The translations under genes were made by a program, and so were the position numbers. Positions 36,007 to 45,986 of a DNA stretch of 58,281 nucleotides are shown here, one piece after another (the stretch's first letter is position 1; every line of letters starts with the position of its first letter). The stretch comes from Seminibacterium arietis (GTDB lineage: Bacteria; Pseudomonadota; Gammaproteobacteria; Enterobacterales; Pasteurellaceae), in contig NZ_JBHTJN010000027.1 in the NCBI RefSeq assembly GCF_042675725.1, positions 1-58,281 of the forward strand, given 5' to 3'. The notes below the pieces were generated by a model, which worked only from the letters and a program-made list of their open reading frames with translations, was not told the DNA's origin and did not search any database.

Positions 36007-37377
36007 TTAATCAGTGCTTTTCTTTGTAGGGCGTTGCCAGTCTTTAATATGACGCTGAGGAGTACGAGAAATAACTAATTCATTTTCACCTACATTTTTA
36101 GTTACTGTTGTACCTGCACCTATTGTTGAACCACTAGCAATGTTAATTGGAGCAATAAGTTGGCAATCTGAGCCGACGAATACATTGTCTCCTATTTCAG
36201 TTTTAAATTTATTTGCACCATCATAATTGCAAGTAATTACACCAGCTCCAATATTACAGCAACTGCCAATCTCAGCATTTCCTACATAAGTTAAATGGTT
36301 TATTTTAGACCCTTTGCCAATATTAGCTTGCTTGATTTCAACAAAATTACCCACGTGAGTTTCGGCAGATAATATCGCACCAGGACGCAAACGGGAAAAT
36401 GGACCAACTTGGGATTTTTCTCCAATATAAGCATCTTCAAATACTGAATAGGGTTTAATCGTTACATCGTCAGCGATAGTACAATTTTTTAATACGCACC
36501 CAGCACCTATGCGAACACGATTGCCTAGTTGTACATTACCTTCAAACACTACATTAATATCAATTTCAACATCTTTACCGCATGTGAGTTGTCCACGTAG
36601 ATCAAAACGCTTCGGATCGATAATAGTAACTCCATTCAGTAATAATTGTTCAGCTTGTTTATATTGATAATATCGTTCTAGTCTAGCAAGTTGCAGACGA
36701 TTATTTACTCCTTCAACTTCCATCATATCTTCAGGATGAACTGCGGTAACTTTATAGTTTTCTTTATTTGCCAGAGCAATAATGTCAGTAATGTAATATT
36801 CGCCCTGTGCATTATTATTATCCAAGCATTTTAACCACCTTTTTAAATCCGCCCCCTTTGCTACTAAAACCCCAGTATTGATTTCTTTAATACATTGTTG
36901 TTCTGCCGTGGCATCTTTTTGTTCTACAATAGCGACAATTTGATTATTTTGTCGAATAATACGACCATAACCAGTTGGATTTTCAAGATTCACTGTAAGG
37001 AGCGATATTCCTTGAGCAGGTTTGGCAGCGATGAGATTTTGAAGCGTTTTTTTGCTAATTAATGGGGTATCACCATAAACCATTAGGATATTTTCTTCAT
37101 CATCAAAAAAAGGTGCCGCTTGTTGCATTGCATGTCCTGTGCCAAGTTGTTGCTCTTGCAATACCCAATTAACAGCTTCATTGCTCAAACGTTGTTGCAA
37201 TAAATTTGCACCATGACCATAAATTAAATGAATTTGTTCCGCTTCAAGTTGCTTCGCAGTATCTATTACATGCTTTACCATAGGCTTACCGCCGATTTCA
37301 TGTAGCACTTTAGGTAAATCTGAATACATGCGAGTGCCTTTTCCTGCGGCTAAAATAACTACGCTAAGTTTTGTCAT
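36007..37377 (-). CDS. glmU: Bifunctional UDP-N-acetylglucosamine pyrophosphorylase / glucosamine-1-P acetyltransferase
   Basis: GlmU makes UDP-GlcNAc for peptidoglycan and LOS. The N-terminal pyrophosphorylase carries LAAGKGTRMYSDLPKVLH, YGDTPLI and QGEYYITDI. The C-terminal left-handed beta-helix (about 250-440) carries RLRPGA, HVGNFVEIK and NYDGANKFKT. The start at 37377 (MTKLSVVI) is preferred, since AGAGA is six or seven bases upstream. The ATG two codons earlier sits against the RBS. It is divergent from anmK, which recycles the same sugar class. An uptake-signal core overlaps the last codons. Confidence 0.96.
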   Translation of the reverse strand: MTKLSVVILAAGKGTRMYSDLPKVLHEIGGKPMVKHVIDTAKQLEAEQIHLIYGHGANLLQQRLSNEAVNWVLQEQQLGTGHAMQQAAPFFDDEENILMVYGDTPLISKKTLQNLIAAKPAQGISLLTVNLENPTGYGRIIRQNNQIVAIVEQKDATAEQQCIKEINTGVLVAKGADLKRWLKCLDNNNAQGEYYITDIIALANKENYKVTAVHPEDMMEVEGVNNRLQLARLERYYQYKQAEQLLLNGVTIIDPKRFDLRGQLTCGKDVEIDINVVFEGNVQLGNRVRIGAGCVLKNCTIADDVTIKPYSVFEDAYIGEKSQVGPFSRLRPGAILSAETHVGNFVEIKQANIGKGSKINHLTYVGNAEIGSCCNIGAGVITCNYDGANKFKTEIGDNVFVGSDCQLIAPINIASGSTIGAGTTVTKNVGENELVISRTPQRHIKDWQRPTKKSTD

Positions 37378-37463
37378 TATCATTCTCTATTTTTATCGAA
37401 ATTCTCTTCAATTTTATATTAGAATGAGATAAATGAAAATCTTCTTTAGAAGAGACTGCTTGA

Positions 37464-38579
37464 ATGAAACCTCAAACTGAATACTACATAGGCATTATGT
37501 CGGGTACTAGTTTAGACGGCGTGGACTTAGTATTGATGGATTTTGCTAATGGAAAGAATGAATTAGTGGATACTGATTTTACTCCTATGCCGAAGAAACT
37601 AAAGGAAAAATTGACCGCACTTTTGCAAGGTAAAACTAGTTTACAACAGTTGGGAGAGGTTGATCATCAGTTAGGTTTGCTGTATTCCCATTGTGTTAAC
37701 CAGTTTTTAAATAAATTAAAATTAACATCCGATCAAATTAGAGCAATTGGCTGTCACGGACAAACTATTTGGCATGCTCCACATGGTAAGTATCCATTTA
37801 CTATGCAAATTGGTGATGCTAACTTAATTGCAGCACGAACTAAAATTAGTGTGATTGCGGATTTTCGGCGTAAAGATATGGCTAGTGGTGGGCAGGGAGC
37901 TCCTTTAGTGCCAGCGTTTCATCAAGCGATATTTGCAGACCCAGCAAGGCTAACGGTTATTTTAAATATTGGTGGTATAAGTAATATTTCTATTCTCTAT
38001 CCTGATTTTTCTGTCATAGGTTACGATACAGGCACTGGAAATATATTGATGGATTTATGGGTAGAAAAGCATCTTGGGCTACTTTATGACAAAAATGGGG
38101 AATGGGCAAAAACAGGAAAAATTGATCATAACTTATTGCAAGATCTCTTGAATGAACCTTATTTATTTAAAAAACCACCAAAAAGTACAGGGCGTGAATT
38201 ATTCAATCTATCTTGGCTTGAGCAAAAAACTAAAAAATATACCGCACTTTTGCCACAAGACGTTCAAGCAACTTTGGCAGAGTTTACTGTACTTTGCACA
38301 GTTAAACAGTTGCATTTAATTAAAAGAGAAATGACTAGTTTGTTGCTCGTTTGTGGTGGAGGTGCAAAAAACAGATTATTAATGGAAAAATTGGTATTTC
38401 ACTTGCCTGACTGGCAAGTTGCAACTACTACTGATTATGGTTTGCATAGTGACTATGTAGAGGCAGCCGCATTTGCTTGGTTAGCTTACTGCCGTGTCCA
38501 CAAGTTGCCTTCTAATATGCCAGCAGTGACAGGGGCTAAAAGTGCGGTCAGTTTGGGGGTTATTTATCCAGCAGAGTAA
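37464..38579 (+). CDS. anmK: Anhydro-N-acetylmuramic acid kinase
   Basis: AnmK phosphorylates 1,6-anhydro-MurNAc released from recycled cell wall to MurNAc-6-P. The 371-aa protein has the ATP motif IGIMSGTSLDGVD, GCHGQTIWH, ADFRRKDMASGGQGAPLVPA and GYDTGTGN. murQ, the next enzyme, starts five bases after the stop. Two uptake-signal copies lie inside the gene and one at its 3' end. Confidence 0.95.
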   Translation: MKPQTEYYIGIMSGTSLDGVDLVLMDFANGKNELVDTDFTPMPKKLKEKLTALLQGKTSLQQLGEVDHQLGLLYSHCVNQFLNKLKLTSDQIRAIGCHGQTIWHAPHGKYPFTMQIGDANLIAARTKISVIADFRRKDMASGGQGAPLVPAFHQAIFADPARLTVILNIGGISNISILYPDFSVIGYDTGTGNILMDLWVEKHLGLLYDKNGEWAKTGKIDHNLLQDLLNEPYLFKKPPKSTGRELFNLSWLEQKTKKYTALLPQDVQATLAEFTVLCTVKQLHLIKREMTSLLLVCGGGAKNRLLMEKLVFHLPDWQVATTTDYGLHSDYVEAAAFAWLAYCRVHKLPSNMPAVTGAKSAVSLGVIYPAE

Positions 38580-38583
38580 ATGT

Positions 38584-39501
38584 ATGAAACAAGAAAATTT
38601 AACTTTGACATTATCAAATTTAGTCAGTGAATCACGTAATTTAGACTCGATGAGTTTAGATCAGATGTCATCATTACAAATTGTACGTCTAATGAATGAT
38701 GAAGATAAGAAAGTCCCTCTAGCAATTGAACGTTGTTTGCCTCAAATTGCTTTAGCGGTGGAAAAAATTGCGATAGCTTTTCAGAATGGTGGCAGATTAA
38801 TTTATATTGGTGCGGGTACAAGCGGTAGACTTGGCGTATTAGATGCATCAGAATGCCCGCCGACATTTGGTGTATCATCAGATATAGTGAGGGGAATCAT
38901 TGCAGGTGGCAAGCAAGCAATTTGTTCTCCTGTGGAAGGTGCAGAGGATAATCAGCAAGCTGCCATTGATGATTTGCAACGTATTAGTTTGAGTGATTCA
39001 GATGTACTGGTAGGTATTGCAGCTAGTGGACGAACTCCTTATGTGTTAAGTGGGTTAAAATATGCTAAAAAGTGCGGTGCATTCACAGTTGCGATCAGTA
39101 GTAACCCTGAGTCGGCTATGGCTAAAATTGCAGATGTAGAAATTACTACTTTAGTTGGAGCTGAGGTGTTGACTGGCTCGAGTCGGTTAAAATCAGGGAC
39201 AGCACAAAAATTAGTATTAAATATGTTGACGACGGCTTCAATGGTGTTGATAGGGAAGTGCTACCAAAATCTTATGGTCGATGTTCAAGCATCAAATCAA
39301 AAGTTAGTTGCACGAGCGATAAGCATTGTTATGCAAGCAACTGATTGTACTGAAAAAGTAGCTGAATTAGCTTTAGAACAAGCAAATTATCATGCAAAAA
39401 CTGCAATTTTAATGCTTTTAACAGGAGAAACGTATCAAAGAGCGGTAGATTTATTAAAAGAAAATCAAGGTAACTTACAGAAAACACTTCAACGAGAATA
39501 G
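38584..39501 (+). CDS. murQ: N-acetylmuramic acid-6-phosphate etherase
   Basis: MurQ cleaves the lactyl ether of MurNAc-6-P to give GlcNAc-6-P, completing the AnmK pathway. The 305-aa protein has a SIS domain with IYIGAGTSGRLGVLDASECPPTFG and EGAEDNQQAA, then ASGRTPYVL and GSSRLKSGTAQK. The start at 38584 (MKQENLTLT) matches family length; an upstream frame from 38542 would overlap anmK. The gene ends before a two-way terminator. Confidence 0.95.
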   Translation: MKQENLTLTLSNLVSESRNLDSMSLDQMSSLQIVRLMNDEDKKVPLAIERCLPQIALAVEKIAIAFQNGGRLIYIGAGTSGRLGVLDASECPPTFGVSSDIVRGIIAGGKQAICSPVEGAEDNQQAAIDDLQRISLSDSDVLVGIAASGRTPYVLSGLKYAKKCGAFTVAISSNPESAMAKIADVEITTLVGAEVLTGSSRLKSGTAQKLVLNMLTTASMVLIGKCYQNLMVDVQASNQKLVARAISIVMQATDCTEKVAELALEQANYHAKTAILMLLTGETYQRAVDLLKENQGNLQKTLQRE

Positions 39502-39560
39502 CGTTATTGTTGCGTTTAATTAATAAACTTTTTAAGTTATATTGAGGGTTCATTTGAAAT

Positions 39561-39592
39561 AAAAAGTGCGGTTATTTTCACCGCACTTTTTT
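39561..39592. terminator. Bidirectional terminator made of an inverted uptake-signal pair
   Basis: AAAAAGTGCGGT (39561-39572) and ACCGCACTTTTTT (39580-39592) form a long stem with A- and T-tracts on both sides, between convergent murQ and purT. Confidence 0.88.
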
Positions 39593-39605
39593 AGTGTACA
39601 TTTGA

Positions 39606-40787
39606 CTACAAAGAAATTTCTAATTTTTTATAAGCTCGTTCGGCTTTAGCAAGTGCTTTTTCTGTATCATCATCTCTTGCTAAAATAACGCCTAATCGTC
39701 GATGACCATTAACTTCTGCTTTGCCGAATAAACGAATAGACGTTTGTGGTTCTGCAAGAACTTGCTCAAGATTACCAAATTTAACTTGATTAGATTTCCC
39801 CTCTACTACAATCGCTTTTGAGGCTGAAGGACTAATAAAACCTATATCAGGAATTGGCAACCCTAAAATAGCTCTAGCATGCAATGCAAATTCAGACAAC
39901 TCTTGTGAAATTAAAGTAACCATTCCTGTGTCATGTGGACGAGGTGAGACTTCATTGAAAATGACATCATCTCCATGAATGAACATTTCGACTCCGAAAA
40001 CTCCATAGCCACCAAGTGCAGTAGTAATTTTTTCTGCGATTTTTTGGGCTTTTTCTAATGCTTGCGTGGACATAGACTGCGGTTGCCAAGATTCTTGATA
40101 GTCTCCATTTTTTTGATGATGCCCAATTGGAGGTAAAAAGGTTGTACCATTAATGTGACGTACTGTAAGCAGAGTAATTTCATAATCAAATTCAATAAAC
40201 CCTTCTACAATTACACGTCCGCTACCTGCTCTGCCACCTTGTTGAGCGTGCTCCCAAACTTGCGTTAAGTCTGTTATTGATTTCAGAACACTTTGTCCGT
40301 GTCCAGACGAGGACATAATGGGTTTAACAACACAAGGAATACCGATTTTTTCTACCGCACTTTTGAACTGGTTAAAGTTATCGGCAAAACAAAATGGTGA
40401 TGTGGGTAATTTTAATTCTTCTGCCGCTAAACATCTAATACCCTCTCTATTCATTGTAAGTTTAGTTGCTTTGGCAGTAGGAACAACATTAAAACCATCT
40501 CGTTCTAACTCAAGCAATGTGTCAGTGGAGATAGCTTCTACCTCAGGTACGATATAGTCTGGTTTTTCTTTCTCAATTAAATCCCTAAGAGCTTTCCCAT
40601 CAAGCATCGATATGCAATAAGCACGATGAGCAACCTGATGTGCTGGTGCGTTTTCATAACGGTCAACTGCGATTACTTCTACGCCAAGACGTTGCAATTC
40701 AATTACGACTTCTTTGCCTAGCTCTCCACTGCCAAGCATCATTACTTTAGTTGCACTAGAAGTTAGAGCAGTTCCAATTGTTGTCAT
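39606..40787 (-). CDS. purT: Formate-dependent phosphoribosylglycinamide formyltransferase
   Basis: PurT uses ATP and formate to formylate GAR in purine synthesis, independent of folate. The 393-aa ATP-grasp protein shows VMMLGSGELGKEV at the N-terminus, KPIMSSSGHGQS, GVFGVEMF and NEVSPRPHDTGMVTL. AGGAA precedes the ATG. It lies 15 bp downstream of luxS and is probably transcribed with it. Confidence 0.95.
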   Translation of the reverse strand: MTTIGTALTSSATKVMMLGSGELGKEVVIELQRLGVEVIAVDRYENAPAHQVAHRAYCISMLDGKALRDLIEKEKPDYIVPEVEAISTDTLLELERDGFNVVPTAKATKLTMNREGIRCLAAEELKLPTSPFCFADNFNQFKSAVEKIGIPCVVKPIMSSSGHGQSVLKSITDLTQVWEHAQQGGRAGSGRVIVEGFIEFDYEITLLTVRHINGTTFLPPIGHHQKNGDYQESWQPQSMSTQALEKAQKIAEKITTALGGYGVFGVEMFIHGDDVIFNEVSPRPHDTGMVTLISQELSEFALHARAILGLPIPDIGFISPSASKAIVVEGKSNQVKFGNLEQVLAEPQTSIRLFGKAEVNGHRRLGVILARDDDTEKALAKAERAYKKLEISL

Positions 40788-40802
40788 AAAATATTCCTAT
40801 TT

Positions 40803-41306
40803 TTAGCTAATAAAACTCTCGTCTAATAAAAGTTCATCATTTTTATTAATACTGACTCCACGCTCAATAACGTTTTGAGCAATTTGATGAGCTTCAGTTA
40901 AAGAATGCTCAGTATAAGTTCCACATTGGTATTCATTTAATTCTGGGATGTCATGCTGCTCTTTTACATTTAAAATATTTTGCATTGAACTAAGCCAAGC
41001 TGTAGCGACTTGCTGTTCGTTTGGGCAACCAATCAATGACATGTAAAACCCAGTACGACATCCCATAGGTGAAATATCAATAATTTCTACATCATCTCTA
41101 TTTAAGTGATCCCGCATAAAACCAGCAAAAAGGTGTTCTAAGGTATGAATACCTTTCGGAGATAAAATTTCTTTATTAGGAATGCAAAAACGTAAATCAA
41201 AAACAGTGATAGTATCGCCTTTAGGCGTTTGCATAATTTTGGCAATCCTTACAGCGGGAGCGGTCATTCTAGTATGATCTACTTTAAAGCTATCAAGTAA
41301 TGGCAT
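40803..41306 (-). CDS. luxS: S-ribosylhomocysteine lyase (AI-2 synthase)
   Basis: LuxS splits S-ribosylhomocysteine into homocysteine and DPD, the precursor of autoinducer-2. The 167-aa protein has the metal ligands H54 and H58 in HTLEH and C128, plus the catalytic C83 in MGCRTG and E57. The RBS GAGAGA is clear. The divergent candidate sRNA unit at 41338-41444 starts about 30 bp upstream; its promoter region overlaps the luxS upstream region. Confidence 0.97.
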   Translation of the reverse strand: MPLLDSFKVDHTRMTAPAVRIAKIMQTPKGDTITVFDLRFCIPNKEILSPKGIHTLEHLFAGFMRDHLNRDDVEIIDISPMGCRTGFYMSLIGCPNEQQVATAWLSSMQNILNVKEQHDIPELNEYQCGTYTEHSLTEAHQIAQNVIERGVSINKNDELLLDESFIS

Positions 41307-41337
41307 AATTCTCTCTCGAAATAAATTTAAATTTTTA

Positions 41338-41365
41338 TGAACTTTTTAAATTGACTATAGTCTTA
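41338..41365 (+). promoter_or_regulatory. Sigma-E-like promoter diverging from luxS
   Basis: TGAACTT (41338-41344), a 16-bp spacer, then TCTTA (41361-41365) is close to the RpoE consensus GGAACTT-N16-TCTGA. No ORF follows on this strand, only the terminator-capped segment below. Confidence 0.55.
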
Positions 41366-41370
41366 CTATG

Positions 41371-41444
41371 TACAAGCAACCTGCAGTTGTTTAATCAAAT
41401 TGGTTCCTTTGGTTATTTGCCCCAATATTTTTGGGGCTTTTTTT
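41371..41444 (+). ncRNA. Candidate MicA-like small RNA between luxS and carB
   Basis: From the predicted start near 41371 to the end of the T-run is about 74 nt, ending in an intrinsic terminator (GCCCCAA 41419-41425, TTGGGGC 41431-41437, then seven T). Both flanking genes (luxS, carB) are on the other strand, so this plus-strand terminator serves no annotated gene. In E. coli the ~72-nt, RpoE-driven, Hfq-binding sRNA MicA lies beside luxS in the same divergent orientation and represses ompA. A small 5' stem (CAAC-CTGCA-GTTG) is also visible. Primary sequence similarity to E. coli MicA is not obvious, so identity rests on position, size, promoter and terminator. Confidence 0.55.
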
Positions 41445-41449
41445 ATCTA

Positions 41450-44400
41450 TTATGATTGAGTTAATTGTTGATGTAAATTCTGAATTTCATAAACATGGCA
41501 ACTATCTAAACTTTCTATACCTGAAGTAAGTGCTTCGGCTCCCGCGATGGTTGTTTGAATGAGAACTTTGTGTCGCAATGCACTACTACGAATCGAGTGA
41601 CTATCTGCAACACTTTCTGCTAAATTGCTGACAGTATTAATCACTATTGCAATTTCACCATTTTTGATTGCATCAACAATGTGCGGTCTCCCTTCTCTTA
41701 CTTTGTTGATCACTTGAGCAAACAGACCATGTTCACGTAGGAATCTTGCAGTTCCCATAGTGGCACATAGTCCATATCCTAGCTCTTGTAAACGTCGAGC
41801 TACATTTAGCAAGCGAGGTTTATCTTTATTATCAACAGACAAGAAAATTTTTCCTGTTTTAGGGATTTTTTCATTTGTTGCAAGTTGGGATTTTAAAAAT
41901 GCTTCGGAAAATGTTTTTCCTATGCCCATTACCTCCCCAGTAGAACGCATTTCAGGTCCTAAAATAGTATCTACTCCAGAGAATTTAATGAATGGGAACA
42001 CAGCCTCTTTTACTGAATAAAAGTGCGGTATAATTTCAGTCTGAATTCCTTGCTGTTTTAGACTAATTCCAGCCATAACACGAGCAGCAATTTTTGCTAA
42101 AGGACGACTAGTTGCTTTGCTTACAAATGGCACAGTACGGCTTGCACGTGGATTGACTTCAAGCACATAAATGACATTTTCTTGCACAGCAAATTGTACA
42201 TTCATTAAACCAATAACATTTAGAGATTTTGCCATAGCGATAGTTTGACGGCGAATTTCATCTTGAATTTCTTGACTGAGAGAGTAAGGTGGGATTGAGC
42301 AAGCAGAGTCTCCACTATGAATACCAGCCTGTTCGATATGTTGCATGATGCCACCGATAATCACTTGTTCTCCATCGCAAATGCAATCAACGTCCACTTC
42401 AATAGCATTATTCAAAAAGTGGTCGAGTAGAATTGGAGTGTCTTCAGAAACTTGCACAGCCTCACGCATATACTTGTTAAGTTCATCAACATTATAAACA
42501 ATTTGCATGGCTCTACCACCCAGCACATAAGAAGGACGTACTACTAATGGATATCCTACTTCTTTGGCTAATTGGATGGCTTCTATTGCATTACGTGCTA
42601 TACGATTGTTAGGTTGCTTTAAATTAAGCTGTTGTAGAATTTTTTGGAAACGTTCACGGTCTTCGGCGGCATCAATACTGTCAGCAGAAGTACCTATAAT
42701 GTTTACTCCATTCTCGTGTAAAGCATTTGCTAACTTTAATGGCGTTTGTCCACCATAATGTACAATTACGCCATAGGGTTTTTCTACATGAATAATTTCT
42801 AATACATCTTCTAAAGTAAGTGGTTCAAAATATAAACGATCTGAAGTATCAAAATCTGTAGAAACTGTTTCAGGGTTGCAGTTTACCATGATTGTTTCAA
42901 ATCCACTTTCACGCAGTGCGAGAGCCGCATGAACACAGCAGTAATCAAATTCAATTCCTTGCCCAATTCGATTTGGACCACCACCTAAGATGATAATTTT
43001 TTTATTATTAGTTGGACAGCTTTCACATTCTTCTTCATAACTTGAATATAAATAATCTGTATTTGATTTAAATTCTCCAGCACAAGTATCAACACGTTTA
43101 TAGACGGGATGGAGATTTAACTCATTTCTTCTATTTCTGACCGCACTTTCATTTGTTTTAGTTAATTGACTAATACGTTTATCGGAAAAACCTTTGCGTT
43201 TTAAACGTCGTAAATCATAAAAACTCAGTTCATCAAGAGAGCGTTTCTCTAATGCTAATTCTTCTTGTACTAAATCTTGAATTTGAACTAAGAACCAAGG
43301 GTCTATTTTGGAATAGTAATGCACTTCCTCTATGCTAAAACCCGCACCAAATGCATCGGCAACATATAAAATACGATTAGGTCCTGGGTTACCTAATTCA
43401 GTACGAATTTTTTCAGGTTCTTCCGATAGCAAATTAAAGCCACAAATACCCGTTTCTAATCCTCGCAATGCTTTTTGCAAACTTTCTTGGAAAGTCCGTC
43501 CCATTGCCATTACTTCACCCACTGATTTCATTTGTGTAGTTAAGCGATCGTCAGCTTGAGGAAATTTTTCAAACGTAAAACGAGGTACTTTAGTAACGAC
43601 GTAATCAATAGAAGGTTCAAATGAGGCTGGGATTATTCCTCCTGTAATGTCATTATGTAACTCATTTAAAGTGTAGCCCACAGCTAATTTAGCTGCTACC
43701 TTAGCAATAGGGAATCCTGTAGCTTTTGACGCAAGAGCGGAAGAGCGACTGACTCGTGGATTCATCTCAATTACAATCATTTCTCCATTTTCAGGATTGA
43801 TTGCAAACTGTACATTTGAGCCGCCAGTATCAACACCAATTTCACGTAAAACGGCTAGCGAAGCATTACGCATTATTTGATATTCTTTATCAGTCAACGT
43901 TTGAGCTGGAGCAACGGTAATAGAATCTCCAGTATGCACTCCCATTGGATCAAAGTTTTCAATAGAACAAACGATGATGCAGTTATCATTTTTGTCACGT
44001 ACCACTTCCATTTCATATTCTTTCCAACCGAGAACTGATTGCTCAATTAATAATTCATGGGTTGGAGAAGCATCAAAACCACGTTCACAGATAGCATGAA
44101 ACTCTTCACGGTTATAAGCGATACCACCACCAGAGCCTCCCATTGTAAAAGATGGACGAATGAGCGTTGGAAAGCCAACTTTAGCTTGTGCTACCCATGC
44201 CTCTTCAATACTATGACAAACAAAGGATTTTGGTGTATTTAATCCAATTTTAGCCATGGCTTGTTTAAAGCGTCCACGATCTTCTGCTTTATCAATAGCC
44301 TCTTCTGTTGCTCCAATTAATTCTACGCTATATTTTTTCAAGATTCCCTGTTTGGACAAATCCAAAGCACAATTAAGTGCAGTTTGGCCACCCATTGTAG

Positions 44401-44662
44401 GTAAAATTGCATCAGGTCTTTCTCTTTCGATAATTTTTTCTACTGCTTGCCAAGTAATTGGTTCAATATAAGTTACATCTGCCATTTCAGGATCAGTCAT
44501 GATAGTTGCTGGATTAGAGTTTACTAACACTACTTTGTAACCTTCCTCTCGCAAGGCTTTGCACGCTTGAACACCAGAATAGTCGAATTCACACGCTTGC
44601 CCAATTACAATTGGACCAGCACCGATAATTAGAATTGTATTTATATCATTACGTTTTGGCAT
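41450..44662 (-). CDS. carB: Carbamoyl-phosphate synthase large subunit
   Basis: CarB uses bicarbonate, ammonia from CarA and two ATP to make carbamoyl phosphate for arginine and pyrimidines. The 1070-aa protein is the expected internal duplication. The first ATP-grasp half starts ILIIGAGPIVIGQACEFDYS and the second IILGGGPNRIGQGIEFDYCC (about residue 553). An MGS-type allosteric domain (about 935-1065) follows. It lies 37 bp downstream of carA. Confidence 0.97.
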   Translation of the reverse strand: MPKRNDINTILIIGAGPIVIGQACEFDYSGVQACKALREEGYKVVLVNSNPATIMTDPEMADVTYIEPITWQAVEKIIERERPDAILPTMGGQTALNCALDLSKQGILKKYSVELIGATEEAIDKAEDRGRFKQAMAKIGLNTPKSFVCHSIEEAWVAQAKVGFPTLIRPSFTMGGSGGGIAYNREEFHAICERGFDASPTHELLIEQSVLGWKEYEMEVVRDKNDNCIIVCSIENFDPMGVHTGDSITVAPAQTLTDKEYQIMRNASLAVLREIGVDTGGSNVQFAINPENGEMIVIEMNPRVSRSSALASKATGFPIAKVAAKLAVGYTLNELHNDITGGIIPASFEPSIDYVVTKVPRFTFEKFPQADDRLTTQMKSVGEVMAMGRTFQESLQKALRGLETGICGFNLLSEEPEKIRTELGNPGPNRILYVADAFGAGFSIEEVHYYSKIDPWFLVQIQDLVQEELALEKRSLDELSFYDLRRLKRKGFSDKRISQLTKTNESAVRNRRNELNLHPVYKRVDTCAGEFKSNTDYLYSSYEEECESCPTNNKKIIILGGGPNRIGQGIEFDYCCVHAALALRESGFETIMVNCNPETVSTDFDTSDRLYFEPLTLEDVLEIIHVEKPYGVIVHYGGQTPLKLANALHENGVNIIGTSADSIDAAEDRERFQKILQQLNLKQPNNRIARNAIEAIQLAKEVGYPLVVRPSYVLGGRAMQIVYNVDELNKYMREAVQVSEDTPILLDHFLNNAIEVDVDCICDGEQVIIGGIMQHIEQAGIHSGDSACSIPPYSLSQEIQDEIRRQTIAMAKSLNVIGLMNVQFAVQENVIYVLEVNPRASRTVPFVSKATSRPLAKIAARVMAGISLKQQGIQTEIIPHFYSVKEAVFPFIKFSGVDTILGPEMRSTGEVMGIGKTFSEAFLKSQLATNEKIPKTGKIFLSVDNKDKPRLLNVARRLQELGYGLCATMGTARFLREHGLFAQVINKVREGRPHIVDAIKNGEIAIVINTVSNLAESVADSHSIRSSALRHKVLIQTTIAGAEALTSGIESLDSCHVYEIQNLHQQLTQS

Positions 44663-44699
44663 CTTACATTCTCTTAAATTTGTTTAAAATTACGCTACT

Positions 44700-45836
44700 T
44701 TAATCTATAGACTGCTTACTTTTACGCATTTCATTAATGAATTTATCGAATAAGTAAGCGATATCATTTGGTCCTGGGCTGGCTTCAGGATGCCCTTGGA
44801 AAGAAAATGCAGGACGATCAGTAAACTCTATACCTTGCACAGATCGATCAAATAAAGAGCGGTGAGTTATTCGAATATTTTGTGGTAAATTTTTTTCATC
44901 TATTTCAAAGCCATGATTTTGACTACTAATAAACACTTTTTCTGAGTCTAAATCTTGCACAGGGTGATTGGCACCATGGTGACCAAAAGGCATTTTTTTA
45001 GTTTTTGCTCCTGCAGCTAGCCCCAATAATTGATGACCTAAACAAATCCCAAAAATAGGTTTTTTATCTTCAAGCAAAGTGCGGATCGATTTAATTGCGT
45101 AATCACAAGGTTGGGGGTCGCCAGGTCCATTAGAAAGAAAAATACCATCGGGATTCAGTGCTTTGACTACATCAGCACTAGTTTTTGCAGGTACAACAGT
45201 TAGTCGGCAACCACGCTGAGCTAGCATTCGTAAAATATTTTGTTTTATTCCAAAATCATAAGCAACGACATGGAATTCAGGGTTTCGAATTTGTTCATAG
45301 CCTTTCCCTAATTGCCATTCTCCTTCTAGCCAAGCATAAATTTCTTTGTGAGTTACTTGTTGAGCTAAATCTTTACCAGTCATTGAGCCAAAATTTAATG
45401 CCAATTCAAGGGCTTTTTTTTCATCAATTTCGCCACACATTATACAACCTGCTAATGATCCTTTATCACGCAAGAGGCGAGTTAAGCGACGAGTGTCAAT
45501 ATCTGTAATTGCGACTATATTGTTAGATTTTAAATAATCACTCAAACTTTGATTAGACCGAAAATTACTGTGTAATAATGGCAAATCACGAATAATTAGC
45601 CCTGCCGCATAAACACCATCACTTTCGGCATCTTCGGGATTTGTACCAGTATTACCAACGTGAGGATAAGTTAAAGTGACAATTTGTTGAAAATAAGACG
45701 GATCAGTTAGAATCTCTTGATACCCTGTCATAGATGTGTTGAATACTACTTCACCAGTAGTGCAACCACTGACACCAATTGAAGTGCCGTGAAAAATGCT
45801 GCTGTCAGCTAATATTAAAATTGCTGGTTCAGACAT
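44700..45836 (-). CDS. carA: Carbamoyl-phosphate synthase small (glutamine amidotransferase) subunit
   Basis: CarA hydrolyses glutamine and channels ammonia to CarB. The 378-aa protein has the N-terminal CarA domain (GCTTGEVVFNTSMTGYQEIL) and a class I GATase domain with nucleophile C265 in FGICLGHQLL and the His-Glu of FQGHPEASPG. AAGGAG precedes the ATG. A tandem ArgR-type operator lies 150-190 bp upstream. Confidence 0.97.
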   Translation of the reverse strand: MSEPAILILADSSIFHGTSIGVSGCTTGEVVFNTSMTGYQEILTDPSYFQQIVTLTYPHVGNTGTNPEDAESDGVYAAGLIIRDLPLLHSNFRSNQSLSDYLKSNNIVAITDIDTRRLTRLLRDKGSLAGCIMCGEIDEKKALELALNFGSMTGKDLAQQVTHKEIYAWLEGEWQLGKGYEQIRNPEFHVVAYDFGIKQNILRMLAQRGCRLTVVPAKTSADVVKALNPDGIFLSNGPGDPQPCDYAIKSIRTLLEDKKPIFGICLGHQLLGLAAGAKTKKMPFGHHGANHPVQDLDSEKVFISSQNHGFEIDEKNLPQNIRITHRSLFDRSVQGIEFTDRPAFSFQGHPEASPGPNDIAYLFDKFINEMRKSKQSID

Positions 45837-45986
45837 AGATTACTCCTTAAAATGTAATTGGTTGAACACTTACAAATGTTCATTAACCACAATTTAACTA
45901 TTGAGCTAAAAAAACTAACTCACATCAAATTGTGTCTGGACACTCCCATTATAATGAACTTAAAGTAATTATTCAAATCATCACAA

